DNA of 64,000 bases from Sequoia sempervirens (lineage: Eukaryota > Streptophyta > Pinopsida > Cupressales > Cupressaceae). The DNA lies in assembly GCA_007258455.2 (NCBI GenBank), contig VDFB02373365.1:224715201-224779200 (forward strand), written 5' to 3'. Position numbers and translations under genes: made by a program. Under the pieces are notes generated by a model that worked only from the letters and a program-made list of their open reading frames with translations, did not search any database and was not told the origin of the DNA. This document shows, in pieces, positions 47,431 through 58,571 of the stretch. Within the stretch, counting starts at the first letter, position 1. Each line of letters starts with the position of its first letter.

Positions 47431-47578
47431 GGGACTCATATACCAAATTGGGAATATGGGTCCCACCTAATTTTTAGGGTTTGATCTTGAATTTTGTATA
47501 GAACTCATCATTTCTTGAAATTTGTGTCCCAAGCTTACGCTACTGGGAGTCATACGTCCCAATTAGCATATGATTCCC
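47431..47578. repeat. Palindrome pair (U3 of element B 5' LTR)
   Basis: Starts at 47431 (GGGACTCATATACC ... ATATGGGTCCC) and 47545 (GGGAGTCATACGTC ... ATATGATTCCC), 114 bp apart. Confidence 0.8.
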
Positions 47579-48339
47579 ACTTTATCTTTTACCTATTTTG
47601 AATTTAATTCTTGGTGGGATTTTATTTTCCTAGATCTGATGTTAGCTTGTAGTGTTGTAATTTTAGGAAATTTGGCATAAACAAGTATAAACACAAGGTT
47701 ATTTCACATATTTTCTCCTAGCAATTCAAGTATTCAAGAAATATAGTAAATTTATGATCAAGAGAGCACTAAAGAGATGGTTATCAAGCATTTTGGAGCT
47801 ACATTCAAGATTCAAGCATCATGTGAAGTTCATCATGCATCATGTGTGTTTTTGAGCTAACATTTGTGATGTAGGTTCTTATGATTCAAGCAAGCATTCA
47901 AGTCAATATTCATAGCATACAATCAAGAGTTAAGATCTACATTCATGTTATCCATTTCACATAAGCTTTTAGCCTTTGTTACAAGGGTTAAATAGTGAGT
48001 TGCAACATTACATATTGTTCATTCATCATTCCTTTCATGTTTTTCTATTTCATTTCAAGGTTTGATTACCAAAACAGGGTTTGACCAAGGAAAATCCCTA
48101 TCCAATAACAAAACAACCATTTTCTCCCTCTACATGTGTGATTGTAGATCTTGATGTTTTGGGGCTTGAAGATCCTTTCGATACAAGGTTACAATATTCA
48201 AGAAAGTTGTCAAAGTTGTCATCTTCACAGAAAGTCACCTACAAGACAAAATTCAGAGTTTCAGACTTGGAGATCGGATAGGAGAGAAGCTACATAAGAT
48301 CACTAGAAAATACTAGAGTTTTAGAAAAACCCTAACATT

Positions 48340-48485
48340 GGGACTAAATCACCACCTTGAGCGTATGATTCCTAGTATACCATTTTAATCATTTTCTATA
48401 GATCTTGATTTACCAATTGCAAATTACAAGTTCATCCCAAAACCCTAAACTAGGACTAAATTTCCTAGCCTAGCTTATGAGTCCC
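48340..48485. repeat. Palindrome pair (U5 of element B 5' LTR)
   Basis: Starts at 48340 (GGGACTAAATCACC ... GCGTATGATTCC) and 48452 (AGGACTAAATTTCC ... CTTATGAGTCCC), 112 bp apart. Both follow AAACCCTAA-like words. Confidence 0.8.
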
Positions 48486-48830
48486 AATGTGCATCAAAAT
48501 TAATAATTTCAAGATTGTGGACCTTGTTTCAAGCATCTCTAGTTTTCCAAGTTCCCCTCTATTTATTCTCAGTTTATTATTCTAGTTTAAGGTTTCATTT
48601 CTAGGTTACATAGTAATATTTGTATATCATTTTCGTTTGCTTCTTTCTAAGCCTTAGCTTAGTAATGAACACCCTTTCTTTAATCACACCCAAGGAAACC
48701 ATCCTAATCCTAGTCCATTCATCACTCAAGTCAATTATTTAAGGGATCTTGGTTTTCTTTAATGAACTAGAGTGAAATAGGTCCCTTAGTTCCATCTCCT
48801 AAAAGGTGGAACCCTATTTCTTTGTGCTCA

Positions 48831-49532
48831 TTTTGGTGAACCTAGCCTTTGGACACCTTATTTTAGATTTGGAGTAAATTTAAGTCCTAGATCTAGCTTA
48901 CATTAACTTTGCATTAGATCTTGCATTATTTAATTTGCATTTAGGGCTTCTAAATCTTACATTAGTGAAAAGTGCATATAGGTTGCATTTTTACATCTTA
49001 ATCATTTAATTTCATTGAAAATCTATAATTGCACATAGTCAAAACAACATAAAAACCAAAAAACATAACATTCACTTAGAATTTATTGAATTTAGTGTCA
49101 AAACCCTAATCTAGGACTCATTGTCCCTCTGGGCGATTTAGTCCCAATACAAGTTGTTTTACATGATTTTTGGGAATTTTGTGTTGACTATTTTTTAGCA
49201 TTTGAACCCTTCAAAAACCCTAATTGGGACTCATATGCCCCTTTGGGTGATTTAGTCTCGTGTCAGATCTAAATCTACATTTTATAGCATTAAAAACCTT
49301 TTTCCTATGCTTCTATTTAATGTTGTTAGATCTCTATTTCAGATTACTAAGTTTTCTGATTCATTCATTTTATTAGACCTAGCTTCATTTGGCTCATTTC
49401 ATGCATTGCTTAATTTAAAATTTACATTTACAACATTTCATTTTCAGATTGTTACATAGTGTAATCAATAAATCACCTTGCTTAGAATTTGAAAATTGCA
49501 TTTCATTCTTGGTCATTGCATTACATTTCATC
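48831..49532 (+). other. Element B leader with primer-binding-like site and palindrome pair
   Basis: TTTTGGTGAACCT follows the LTR end, the same as in element A (minus strand). No ORF up to the ATG at 49533. Confidence 0.5.
49113..49258. repeat. Palindrome pair (leader of element B)
   Basis: Starts at 49113 (AGGACTCATTGTCC ... GGGCGATTTAGTCCC) and 49225 (GGGACTCATATGCC ... GGGTGATTTAGTCTC), 112 bp apart. Each is preceded by AAACCCTAAT. Confidence 0.82.
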
Positions 49533-50396
49533 ATGGATATGTGCTTTGGTAAGCTTTGGATGTCCTTGAAATCATTGGTGGATGTGTCAAGCTGTGCTTT
49601 TGGAAATGACCCTAATGAAATTGAACTCACTCATGCTCAATCAACTCCTAATGCATGTCCTCCTCATGATGTTTACATCATTGGAGAAGATGATGACAAC
49701 ATGGAGAACTTCATAAATGATTGCCTTGACAACCTTGATACTAATGCATCATTTTATCCTTCTATGAAAAAACCAACACAACTTGAGATGTTTGGTCTTC
49801 TACATCTTGAAATTGAGACACAAACTGAGCCTAAGCTCCCTACAATAGGAGAACTTAGCACCTCTAATCAAAAAAAAAATCAACAATCCTGTCAACCTAG
49901 AAGAGAATATGGAAAAGGATTCATGATCTTAAGCAAACAAGGATGTGATACAAAAAGCAAACATGAAATTCATCAACTCTTAGAACAAATACCAATTGAA
50001 AATGCCAAAGGGATAGGATATTAAGACCCTTCTCTCGACATAAGTGCCTTCCTTCCTAAAGAACAACCAATGCATCATAACAATGATAGGATCATCTTAG
50101 GTCCTCCTCAACATCTAACTCAAGAAATTGGTGAATCTAGCAAACAACAAAAACCTCACAAACTAAAGAAGCTAAAATTACCTTGTCCCATGTCTACAAC
50201 TAAAAGAACCCTACACATACTTCTAAGTCAAGGACTTATCACATTACCGCCTATAAAAGAACATCCAAAACCATATCATAATAATGCAAACACATCACAT
50301 TTTCAATATCATAGAGTTCTTGGACATAGTATTGATGTGTGTCATGTTGTAAAACAAATATTTAAAAAGTTTTATATCATAGAAATAATCCATTAA
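49533..50396 (+). pseudogene. Element B gag C-terminal remnant, one in-frame stop
   Basis: One frame of 288 codons from ATG 49533 to TAA 50394-50396, interrupted only by TAA at 50022. It is collinear with the element A remnant: MDMCFGKLWMSLKSLVDVSS start, IIGEDDDNMENFINDCLDNL, G-patch-like YGKGFMILSKQGCDT, and a YHRVLGHSIDVC knuckle-like end lacking the first Cys. It has no capsid-type core. The A and B versions are clearly alignable at protein level, which suggests the ORF was maintained in the family before both copies decayed. Confidence 0.68.
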
Positions 50397-52308
50397 AGCA
50401 TGTCCTTTCACTCCTTTCCATGTATAATTGTAGGAATTTAATATTCTCACTATTAAATTATTTGCATTCAATGCAAATCATCTAAAAAATACAAGGAGCT
50501 CTTTCTCATCACCTACCTTGGCTCATTCTTTTCTTGCACATAGTTGGGGCAAGAATTAGATAGCCTTATGCTAGTTTTGATACTTGTCGTTGTCCCTTTG
50601 GCTGGTTGTTTTATTTTGTATATGATGAACAATATTGGGATGTAGACAACCTACTGATAGGTTGATTCACATGTGCCTTACTATTCTTGTCTTTATTTTA
50701 TTTTTCATGTTTCTTTTATTGGTTGCATGTGTGTAATGTGATCTCCCCATACCATTTTTTTTATGTACTTCTCTCTTTGTGAAATTCCTATATTTGTATC
50801 TACATTCTTCTTTATGTCACAAAGATTTATCTTTTCATTTGTCTTGTGTTTTCCTTTTGGATATGATGCAAGGTGTTGAGACATTTAGGTCTCTTCCATG
50901 TTGACCCAAAATATTTCTCTTTATATTTTTCATTTGTCTTATGTTTTCCTTTTTGGGATGACACAAGGCGTCGAGACATTTAGGTCTCTTCCATGTTGAC
51001 CCAAAAGGTTTTCATTACTTTTTCCCTCTTTGTGTTATTCTTCGTATTACATGAGTATTTGGGGAATGATGACAGTTTTGAGCTCTCTAAAAGAATTGCA
51101 GAAAAGACATGCCGACCCTAAATCCATGGACTCCTTATGTGATCTTGGGATTTCATTTTGGGGGCAACCCCTTTTCATGATGTAGCTTCATTTGGAAACA
51201 TATGACTTGGCATAGGGATTTCCAAATAAGCTCTCATGTCCTCTTTATTTTTAGCATTTATCATTTGGTACTTTAAAGTAACTACTCATAACATGGTGTT
51301 TAGAAATTTCTTTAAAGTGGGGGCATACATTGGCATTATCCTTTTGCAACTCATGTTTCATTGTGTAGTCTTCTTGCTTCATGCGACGCATTTTTCACTT
51401 TTTGGTGACATTGGTTATGATTTCCTTCAAGAGTTTGATCTCTCTTAGCATATTATATTCCTCTTAGTGGCTTGATGTGATACAATGCATCCCCTAAGGT
51501 GTGAATCTTCTATTATTTTATTGGTCCTCTCTTGGAGACATTAGGAAAAATGTTCCCTAAGTTAAAACCTTACATGAACTAAGAAAAACTCCTTTCAACT
51601 TACCTTACACTTCTTTTACATTTACAATATATGTTATATGGCCACCTTGCATAACACACTTTGCTTGCCTATGGTGTCATCTTGTTTGTTCATGGGTGTT
51701 AGATTACAATTTTTTTCTTGCCTCTTGAATCCTGTTGTTCATGTTGTGTGGCACCTTATCAAAGTTATCATGAGGTATAACTTTGGTATGGTTAGCACAT
51801 GGGATCCAAACTTAGGAATGAATTTCCCATATCCACTTGCTTGTTTGTGTGATTGCATACTAGATGTGTGTGTATGTGTCTCTAGGGGCTCACCTAATGG
51901 ATACTGGACTCCACTAGCCCTTGTGAGCATGTGTTTGGTTTGCATAGTGGAAATTGTGTTCCACTTGTAAACATTTTTGGACAAATAGCTTAGATTTGAT
52001 CCACATCGCATTGGAAAAATGGTCAAGGCTTGATCCACCCCTTGTTTTTCTTTTTCCTTTCTTCTTTATATCTTTGGCAGTGTATGCTTGTTCCTTGTTG
52101 TCACTTCATACATCATTTGCATGTGTGTTCCTTTTTGCCTATGTTGGTTTTCCATAGGATCTTGATCTTGGGGTTTTGCATAACCCTCTTGATCATTATC
52201 ATCCTATATTACTAGCATTGGTACATTTGGACCCCTCTTGATGTGAGTTTGTCTACTTTAGTGTGAGTTTGAAGAAAGTTCCACCTCTCACTAAAGTGGG
52301 GGCTAAAT
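50397..52308 (+). other. Element B interior, non-coding 3' half
   Basis: Aligns in reverse with 34064-36011 of element A. Holds two copies of a ~95-bp tandem unit (TTTTCCTTTTGGATATGATG near 50849, TTTTCCTTTTTGGGATGACA near 50944). It ends with the purine tract ACTAAAGTGGGGGCTAAA before the 3' LTR. Confidence 0.6.
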
Positions 52309-52482
52309 GTAGTGTAGAAAAATGTATCCCTTTACATTTTCACACTTGTTTGGGCCCTACCTACAAAAATTGGGATTCTTTATGCCTTATTTAATGCATT
52401 TCTCTGAGGATAATCTCAAAACTTAATTAATAACCAATCATAATTAATGATTTGGGGTTATGTGTTCTAGATTTCATTGTCT

Positions 52483-52630
52483 AGGACTCATACACCACCT
52501 TGGACGTATTGGTACCACCTAAGTTTTGGGGCCTAATCTTGGATTTTCCATAGAACTCAAGATTTCTTGAAATTTTTGTCCCAAGCTTAGGCTACTGAGA
52601 CTCATACACCCCAACTAGTCTATGAGTCCT
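52483..52630. repeat. Palindrome pair (U3 of element B 3' LTR)
   Basis: AGGACTCATACACC at 52483 and GAGACTCATACACC at 52597, 114 bp apart as in the 5' LTR. The second ends CTATGAGTCCT. Confidence 0.8.
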
Positions 52631-52737
52631 TCTTTAGCTTGGACCTATTTTAAATTCAATTCTTTGTGGTATTTTATTCTCCTAGATTTGATGTCAACTT
52701 GTAGTGTTGTAATTTCAAGAAATTTGGCATAAACAAG

Positions 52738-52745
52738 TATAAATA
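52738..52745 (+). promoter_or_regulatory. LTR TATA box (TATAAATA)
   Basis: Matches the position of TATAAACA at 47686 in the 5' LTR. Confidence 0.5.
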
Positions 52746-52863
52746 AAAGGTTATTTCACATATTTTCTACCAGCAATTCAAGTATTCAAGCAATATAGTA
52801 AATTTATGATCCAGAGAGCATTTAAGAGCATTCAAGAGCTAATTATCAAGAATTTTGGAGCTA

Positions 52864-52868
52864 CATTC
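52864..52868. repeat. Copia target-site duplication, left (CATTC)
   Basis: Matches CATTC at 60100-60104. The uninterrupted 5' LTR of element B has GAGCTACATTCAAGATTCAA here, which confirms the site. Confidence 0.92.
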
Positions 52869-54396
52869 TGTTGGAAATATGTGTTTCAATCCCACAGGCT
52901 GAAACCTCTATTGGAGCCAAGTCAGTGTGACATATTCTATGTCTGGCCAACGAGCAGATTTGTAGCCTTATGTTTTGTACAGGTCACTGTGACCTTGCAG
53001 AAGTCTTGCCAAACGGTTACACATGGGAGTCTTCGCTGTGACATTTTATTTGGGATAACCTCTCACCGCTCGTGGAGACCTCTGGCCGATAGGGCATTCT
53101 ATCATTTATTGGGGAGAGTCTTGGATGTTCGCTATGAGCTCTTAGTGATATGGATGTTTCACCGATAGTGTTTTATGTTGAAGCCTTCAGGGAAAGTCTT
53201 GGGTGTTCGGTAAGAAGTCTTACCGATAGTAATGTCTCACCAGTAGTATTCTATCCAGGTAACACTAGAGAACTCGGTAAGAACTCTCAATGAGAGTGGT
53301 AAGTCTTGTCAACCGTTCGGTGCTCGATGTAATTGTGGTCATCAAAGTAGCTCAAGGCGATTGTTATGAAGTCTTGGTGACTCGTGGGGTCTTGTCGGTA
53401 GTAGTATGGCTATGGAGTAACATAAGAGATCTCGGTGAAACCTCTTGGCGACAGTTGAATGTCTTAGCGATAGATGGATGCCGATGGAAATGCTAATGGT
53501 TCGGTATGACTTAGGACCTCGGTATGAAGTCTTGTGAAAGCGATGAGTCTCGCCGACTGGTGGATGCACTTGGATTAACATGAAGTATTCGCTGTGATGT
53601 CTTGGCAATAGCAGTATGTCTTGCCGACTGTTGGATGCTTCGGTGTAACTTAAGAAGTCTCGATGTAACCTCTTCACGAGCGGTAAGTCTTGCTGATATC
53701 AATGTTGAAGTCGATGGAACGATTGTAAGCTTGGTGGAACATCTTTCCGATGGAAAAATCTTGGCGATATCGGATGCTAAGCTATGTGTGGCATCGGGGA
53801 GACACGTTCAGTGTCTCACCGACATGCCAACACAGATTGAAGCCTTTTGACTATGTGAAGACTTTCCTATGTGGCGTCTCATGGACCAATTAGATAAGCC
53901 GAATGAGAACCGTTGGAAGACAATTCATTGTGGCAATTCTAAGAGGAAGCTCGACAGACAGGAAACGACATGAATATAGTTTGAAGTTGTAGATGCTTGA
54001 TGGTTTAGTTGTTTAGAAGAACAGTTGTGTAAACAGTTTGAATTGTATCAGAGTGATTTCTATTCTGTAAAGATTGTAACTTGAAGGTTCTTGTGCAAGA
54101 TTGATCATTGTGAAAGCTGTTGCAATCTGGCATCAAAAAGATAAGTCAAAACTCTATATGTAATTATTTGTTACTGTAATACAAAGTGACTTCTCTTAGT
54201 GTGGTGGGTTTTTCTCCCGTAAGTGTTTTCCCACGTATATTTGGTGTCCATATGTGTGTGTCAAATACTCTTATTCTGTTATCTCTTTCATGTGCATCTT
54301 AATTGGACTGTAATTGTATTTTTAAAAGGTATCTCTACATTCTTCCATGAGGTTTTGACGTTAGGAGAATTGTTTCCGCATCTAATTTTCCTTACA
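52869..54396 (+). repeat. Copia 5' LTR
   Basis: TGTTGG...CTTACA, 1528 bp. Much of U3 is built of a degenerate motif like GTCTTGCCGATAGTA, recurring from about 53000 to 53760. It is unusually CpG-rich for this window. Confidence 0.92.
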
Positions 54397-54397
54397 A

Positions 54398-54410
54398 GTG
54401 ATATCAAAGC
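54398..54410 (+). promoter_or_regulatory. Copia primer binding site
   Basis: GTGATATCAAAGC, two changes from TGGTATCAGAGC, which pairs with the 3' end of initiator tRNA-Met, the usual Ty1/copia primer. Confidence 0.75.
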
Positions 54411-54512
54411 CTGGCCAGTTGTGTTATCCTTGTGGGTACATTAGTTTTTTTGTGTCATTTATGTTCAGTGAGAGTCTTGTAGAAGTTTGTCAATTTCTAA
54501 TTACAGATTGAG

Positions 54513-55330
54513 ATGGAAAGCATGTCAGGAAAGATTGAAATAGACAAGTTCAATGGCAGCAATTTTTATTTGTGGAAACTCAAAATGGAGGATCTCTTAG
54601 TGGATCATTATCTATGGCTTGTTGTGTCTGGAACTAAACCTACAAGCATGAAGCAAGAAGATTGGGACCTTGTAGATAGAAAGTCTAAGGGGCTGATAAG
54701 GCTCTGTTTGGAAAACTCCGTTCTTCTCAATGTGCATGAAGAGAAGACTGCATCTTCCTTGTGGAAGAGATTGGCATCTATTTATTAGGGGAAGTCCTTG
54801 GTGAATAAAATTTTCCTGAGGAAGAAGTTATACTCATTGAGAATGTAGGAAGGAGGTTTTGTAGCTAATCATTTGAATGCATTCAATATGCTGATTGCAC
54901 ATTTAACTTTTGTTGGTGTAAAGACTGATGAAGAGGATTGTTGTATGTTGATATTGTGTTCTTTGCCAGACTCATGGGATCACCTTGTGATGGCTATTGG
55001 GAGTACAACATCCAGTTTCAAGATGGAAGATGTTGTTGCTTCTTTGTTATCAGAAGAAATGAGAAGGAAATCTTCTAAGATGGGGAAGGAAGCCCTTGCT
55101 GTTAGAGGAAGGTCAAAAGAGAAAGGAAAGAAGAAGGACAAGAAGTCCAAATCGAAATTAGAGGGGAGATCAAAGTCTCCTAGCAAGAAGTCCAAGGTGA
55201 AGTGCTAGAACTGTGGGAAACCTGGTCATGTCCGAAAGGATTGTAAAGAGGAGAAGAAGAAGAAGAAGAAGTATTCTTCTGACAATGATTCTTCTCACAG
55301 TGATGGAGATGCCTTCATTGCAGCCTTGGC
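54513..55330 (+). pseudogene. Copia gag, broken
   Basis: Starts at ATG 54513 with KFNGSNFYLWKLKMEDLL, the UBN2-type gag pattern of plant copia elements. In-frame TAGs occur at 54786, 54849 and 55206. A Lys/Ser-rich linker precedes a CCHC knuckle at 55203-55244 (C-x2-C-x4-H-x4-C) in which the residue after the first Cys is TAG, probably from TGG. An acidic end follows. Confidence 0.85.
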
Positions 55331-55339
55331 TACATAGGC

Positions 55340-55980
55340 ATCGATGATGTCTAGCTGATTGATTCTAGAGCATCTTTCCACATGACATCTCATAGAGACT
55401 GGTTTATGAGGTATGAAGAATACGATGGTGGAAATGTGTACTTGTCAAGTGATTCGACTTTAGAGATCATTGGTCATGGAAGAGTCAAAATCTAATTTCC
55501 TGATGGCAGAGTGAAGGGAATCAATAATGTAATGCATATACCAGGTCTGGCTCAAAACTTACTTTATGTAAGTATGCTGAATGATATTGGAGTGCAAGTC
55601 ACATTCTCTAGAAATGGCTAGAAGATGACTAGAGGCTCAATGGTGCTAGAAAGGGGTGCTCATGTTAGTACCTTGTACAAGCTAGATGAATATGTTATTT
55701 AATGTAACAATTTCTTTGTAAAGTCACAGAAGGCTACTCATGGAGGAAAAGAGGGAAATGTTCCTAATTGTATAAACTCTATGGAAGTTAAACTTCCAGC
55801 AGAAAAGACTATGCTCTGGCATCATAGGCTAGGCCACATTGGAGAGAAAGGTTTAAAAACCTTGAAGAACAAAAACCTAGTTGAGGGGCTTGAATATTGT
55901 AACCTTGAATTTGAATTTATGAACACTGTATATATGGAAAGCAGCACCGTGTTTTTTTTATTCCAGTCCTCATAAATCTT
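55340..55980 (+). pseudogene. Copia protease and integrase zinc-finger region, broken
   Basis: After a frameshift near 55340 the protease active site reads DSRASFHMT (55361-55372 covers DSRA); DSGA is expected, and GGA to AGA explains it. Further motifs: GRVKGINNVMHIPGLAQNLL near 55510. The integrase finger WHHRLGHIGEKGL lies in the uninterrupted part 55781-55975. TAG and TAA stops are frequent. Confidence 0.8.
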
Positions 55981-55985
55981 TTGGT

Positions 55986-56654
55986 TTGCTAGATTATATC
56001 CATTCTAATGTATTTGGTCTAGTAGATGTTCCTTCTTTGTCTAAGTCAAGATACTATGTGTCGTTCATTGATGATTATTCAAGAAGAGCATTTGTTTATT
56101 TTTTGAAAAGTAAATCAGAAGTGTTCAGTCGATTTAAGGAATTTAAGAACCTTGTAGAAAATCAGACTGGTAGAAAAATAAAATGCTTAAGGACTAATAA
56201 TGGTGGTGAATTTTTTTCTGATGAATTCGAGAGGTATTGCAAAGACCATGGGATTAAAAGACATAAGACTACACCTTATACTCCTCAGCAGAATGGAGTT
56301 GCAGAAAGGTTCAATAGGATAGTGATGGAGAGAGCACGAAGTATGCTGAGTAGTGCTGGCTTGGAGGAGAAGTTTTGGGCTGAGGCTATTGCTACTGCAT
56401 GTTACTTGATTAATCGTTCTCCAAATTCTACTCTTGTTGATAAAACACCTTTGGAAGCGTGGTCTGGTAAGAAGCCCTCTTTAAGACATATTCGTGTTTT
56501 TGGCTGTGAGGTATATGCTTATGTGTCGGATATGAAAAGATCTAAATTGGAGAACAAGGTTGTCAAATGTATTTTTATTGGCTATAGTGTTGTCATAAAA
56601 GGATACAAGCTTTGGAATCCTGATACGAAGAAAGTTGTATACATCGAAGTGTAA
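55986..56654 (+). pseudogene. Copia integrase core, catalytic residues lost
   Basis: 222 codons without a stop. The core (rve) is clear: FIDDYSRRAFVYFLKSKSE, TPYTPQQNGVAERFNR, FWAEAIATACYLINRSPN. The first catalytic Asp (usual HSDV) is Asn at 56007-56009 (HSNVFG), and the second (usual TDNGGE) is Asn at 56196-56198 (RTNNGGE). The Glu of NGVAE at 56304-56306 is kept. The enzyme would be inactive despite the long open frame. Confidence 0.9.
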
Positions 56655-56680
56655 TCTTTCGTGATCTGAAGCCTTCTACC

Positions 56681-57826
56681 TTGGATCTGCAATCAGAGAC
56701 AAAGTCAGAAAACAATAAGGATGTAGTTGTAATTCCTCCTACACCAGAGAAAGAGGAATTCAAAATTCAAAATGTACCTGAAACTGAGGAGAGCTCAAGC
56801 AGTTCTGAAAGTTTTGAAGAAGAAGAACCTCAGCCTCAACAAGTGAGGAGGTTAACTTGTGAAAGAAAGCAACCTAATAGGTATGGGTTCTCTTTGATAG
56901 ATTCTACTTGTGCCTATGCTTTAATTTCAAGCACTGATGAGCCTAGGACTATAAAGGAGGCATTTAAAATGTCTGATTTAGACTCTTGGTTGGAAGCCAT
57001 GAATGAAGAAATGACATCATTAGAAAAGAATGAAACTTGGAGTTTGGTGCGATTTCCTAAAGGCAGGAAAGCTGTTGGCTGCAAATGGGTATTTAAAAAG
57101 AAGATTGGTCTAGATGGAAGTGTGGAAATATATAAGGCAAGGTTGGTTGTGAAGGGTTATTCCTAGGTAGAGAGAATTGATTATGGGGAAATTTTTTCTC
57201 TTGTAGAAAAGCTGACATCTATCAGGTTTCTTTTGTCACTTGCAGTAGCGTATGACTTAGAGGTTGAATAGATGGATGTGAAGACAACATTTCTTCATGG
57301 TGATCTTGAAGAAGAAATATATATGTCCCAGCCTAAGCACTTTGTTGAAAAAGGTAAGGAGAAACTGGTTTGCAAGTTGAAAAAGTCTCTGTATGGGTTA
57401 AAACAATCACCTAGAATGTGGTACCAGAAATTTGATACTTTTGTATTATCTTTGGGATTTGTGAGATCAAAATATGATCATTGTGTTTATTATAAAGCTG
57501 AAAGTGATCAAGTTCTTATTATTGCTCTCTATGTTGATGATATGTTGTTCATAGGAAATAGTAAGCTAATGATTTCTGATCTTAAGTCTCAGTTGTCTAC
57601 TAAGTTTGAAATGAAATATCTTGGTGCAGCAAGGTATATTTTGGGGATGGAGATAACCAGGGACAAGAATAGTAGAAAAATTTGGCTCAGTCAGAGTAAG
57701 TATATCAAGACTGTTTTAGAGAGATTTTGCATGAATGATTGCAAGCAGCTAGTTGTTCCAGTTTGCAGGGAACAAAGCTATCTATTGAGGACTATCCAAA
57801 ATCTCCTATTGAGATGGAGGACATGA
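56681..57826 (+). pseudogene. Copia reverse transcriptase, two TAG stops
   Basis: One frame from 56681 to 57826 is broken only by TAG at 57164-57166 and 57269-57271, both at expected Gln positions (GYSQ..., EQMDVK...). Motifs: WLEAMNEEMTSLEKNETWSL, GCKWVFKKKIGLDGS, KSLYGLKQSPRMWYQKFD and an intact YVDD at 57530-57541. The first ~75 codons are the variable integrase tail. Confidence 0.9.
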
Positions 57827-58522
57827 CCAGTGTACCCTATGCTAGTGCGGTTGGTAGTCTCATGTATGCAATGTTCTATACAAGGCCAGACATTGCCCAA
57901 GTAGTGGGAGTTCTTAGTCGGTTTATGGCTAATCCTAGAAGGACACATTGGGATGTTGTGAAAAGAGTTTTTAGATATTTGAAGGGTACTTCAGATTTTG
58001 CTTTGTGTTACCATGGGAACTTGGTTGAATCATAGAGGACTCTCAGCATTCAAGGTTATGTAGATTTTGATTGGGCAAGGGACATGGACAGCAGGAGGTC
58101 CACCAGTGGATATACTTTCATGTTGAATGGTGGTGCAGTGAGTTGGATGAGTAAGTGATAGGCTGTAGTCGCTTTGTCCACTATAGAGGTTGAATACATG
58201 GCAGCTACTCATGCTTGTAAAGAAGCAGTTTGGTTAAAACGTTTGTGTTCTAACATTGGTTTCTATGCAGGGAAAATAATTATTTTTTGTGACAGTTAGA
58301 GTGCAATTTGTCTGGCAAAGAATCCTACTTTCCATGCCAGGATGAAACATATAGATGTACAATACCACTTTGTATGAGATATGGTGGAGGATGGAAAGGT
58401 CAGTTTAGAAAAAGTTGATACTTTAGAGAATGTTGCAGATGCATTGACGAAGCCAGTGAGCACAGACAAGTTTAGGTGGTGTGCCAATTCGATGGGCCTC
58501 AGTGCCCATGTTTTTCAGTAAG
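57739..58522 (+). pseudogene. Copia RNase H, broken
   Basis: In a frame shifted relative to RT: VGSLMYAMFYTRPDIAQVVG, RRTHWDVVKRVFRYLKGTSD, then GYVDFDWARDMDSRRSTSGY, VVALSTIEVEYMAATHACKE, and the end DALTKPVSTDKFRWC. Stops: TAG at 58034, TGA-TAG near 58156, TAG near 58297 and TGA near 58375 (CGA likely). The 3' LTR follows 50 bases later. Confidence 0.85.
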
Positions 58523-58555
58523 TTTTGTTATGCTCTAGAGGTGCCTATGTGATCT

Positions 58556-58571
58556 TCATCAAGTGGGAGAT
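58556..58571 (+). promoter_or_regulatory. Copia polypurine tract
   Basis: CATCAAGTGGGAGAT directly before the TGTTGG of the 3' LTR, as is usual for plant copia elements. Confidence 0.8.

Larger units (their letters stand above)
47256..48830 (+). repeat. Element B 5' LTR
   Basis: 1575 bp from TGTACTATAG to TTTGTGCTCA. The start matches 52309 (TGTAGTGTAGAAAAATGTAT). A TATA-like TATAAACA lies at 47686-47693. Two palindrome pairs, in U3 and in U5. Confidence 0.82.
52309..52868 (+). repeat. Element B 3' LTR, first part
   Basis: From TGTAGTGTAGAAAAATGTAT to the copia insertion. TATA box TATAAATA at 52738-52745. The palindrome pair starts at 52483 and 52597. Confidence 0.85.

Noticed and set aside
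48320..49230. AAACCCTAA words as interstitial telomere repeats
   Set aside because: Single words beside each palindrome and not tandem TTTAGGG arrays; part of the element B repeat unit.
51638..52215. Overlapping frames on both strands of element B interior
   Set aside because: The equivalent region of element A does not keep these frames, so they are probably chance.
54513..58522. Long plus-strand frames as a functional host gene
   Set aside because: Domain order, LTRs, primer site, purine tract and target duplication identify a decayed copia element.
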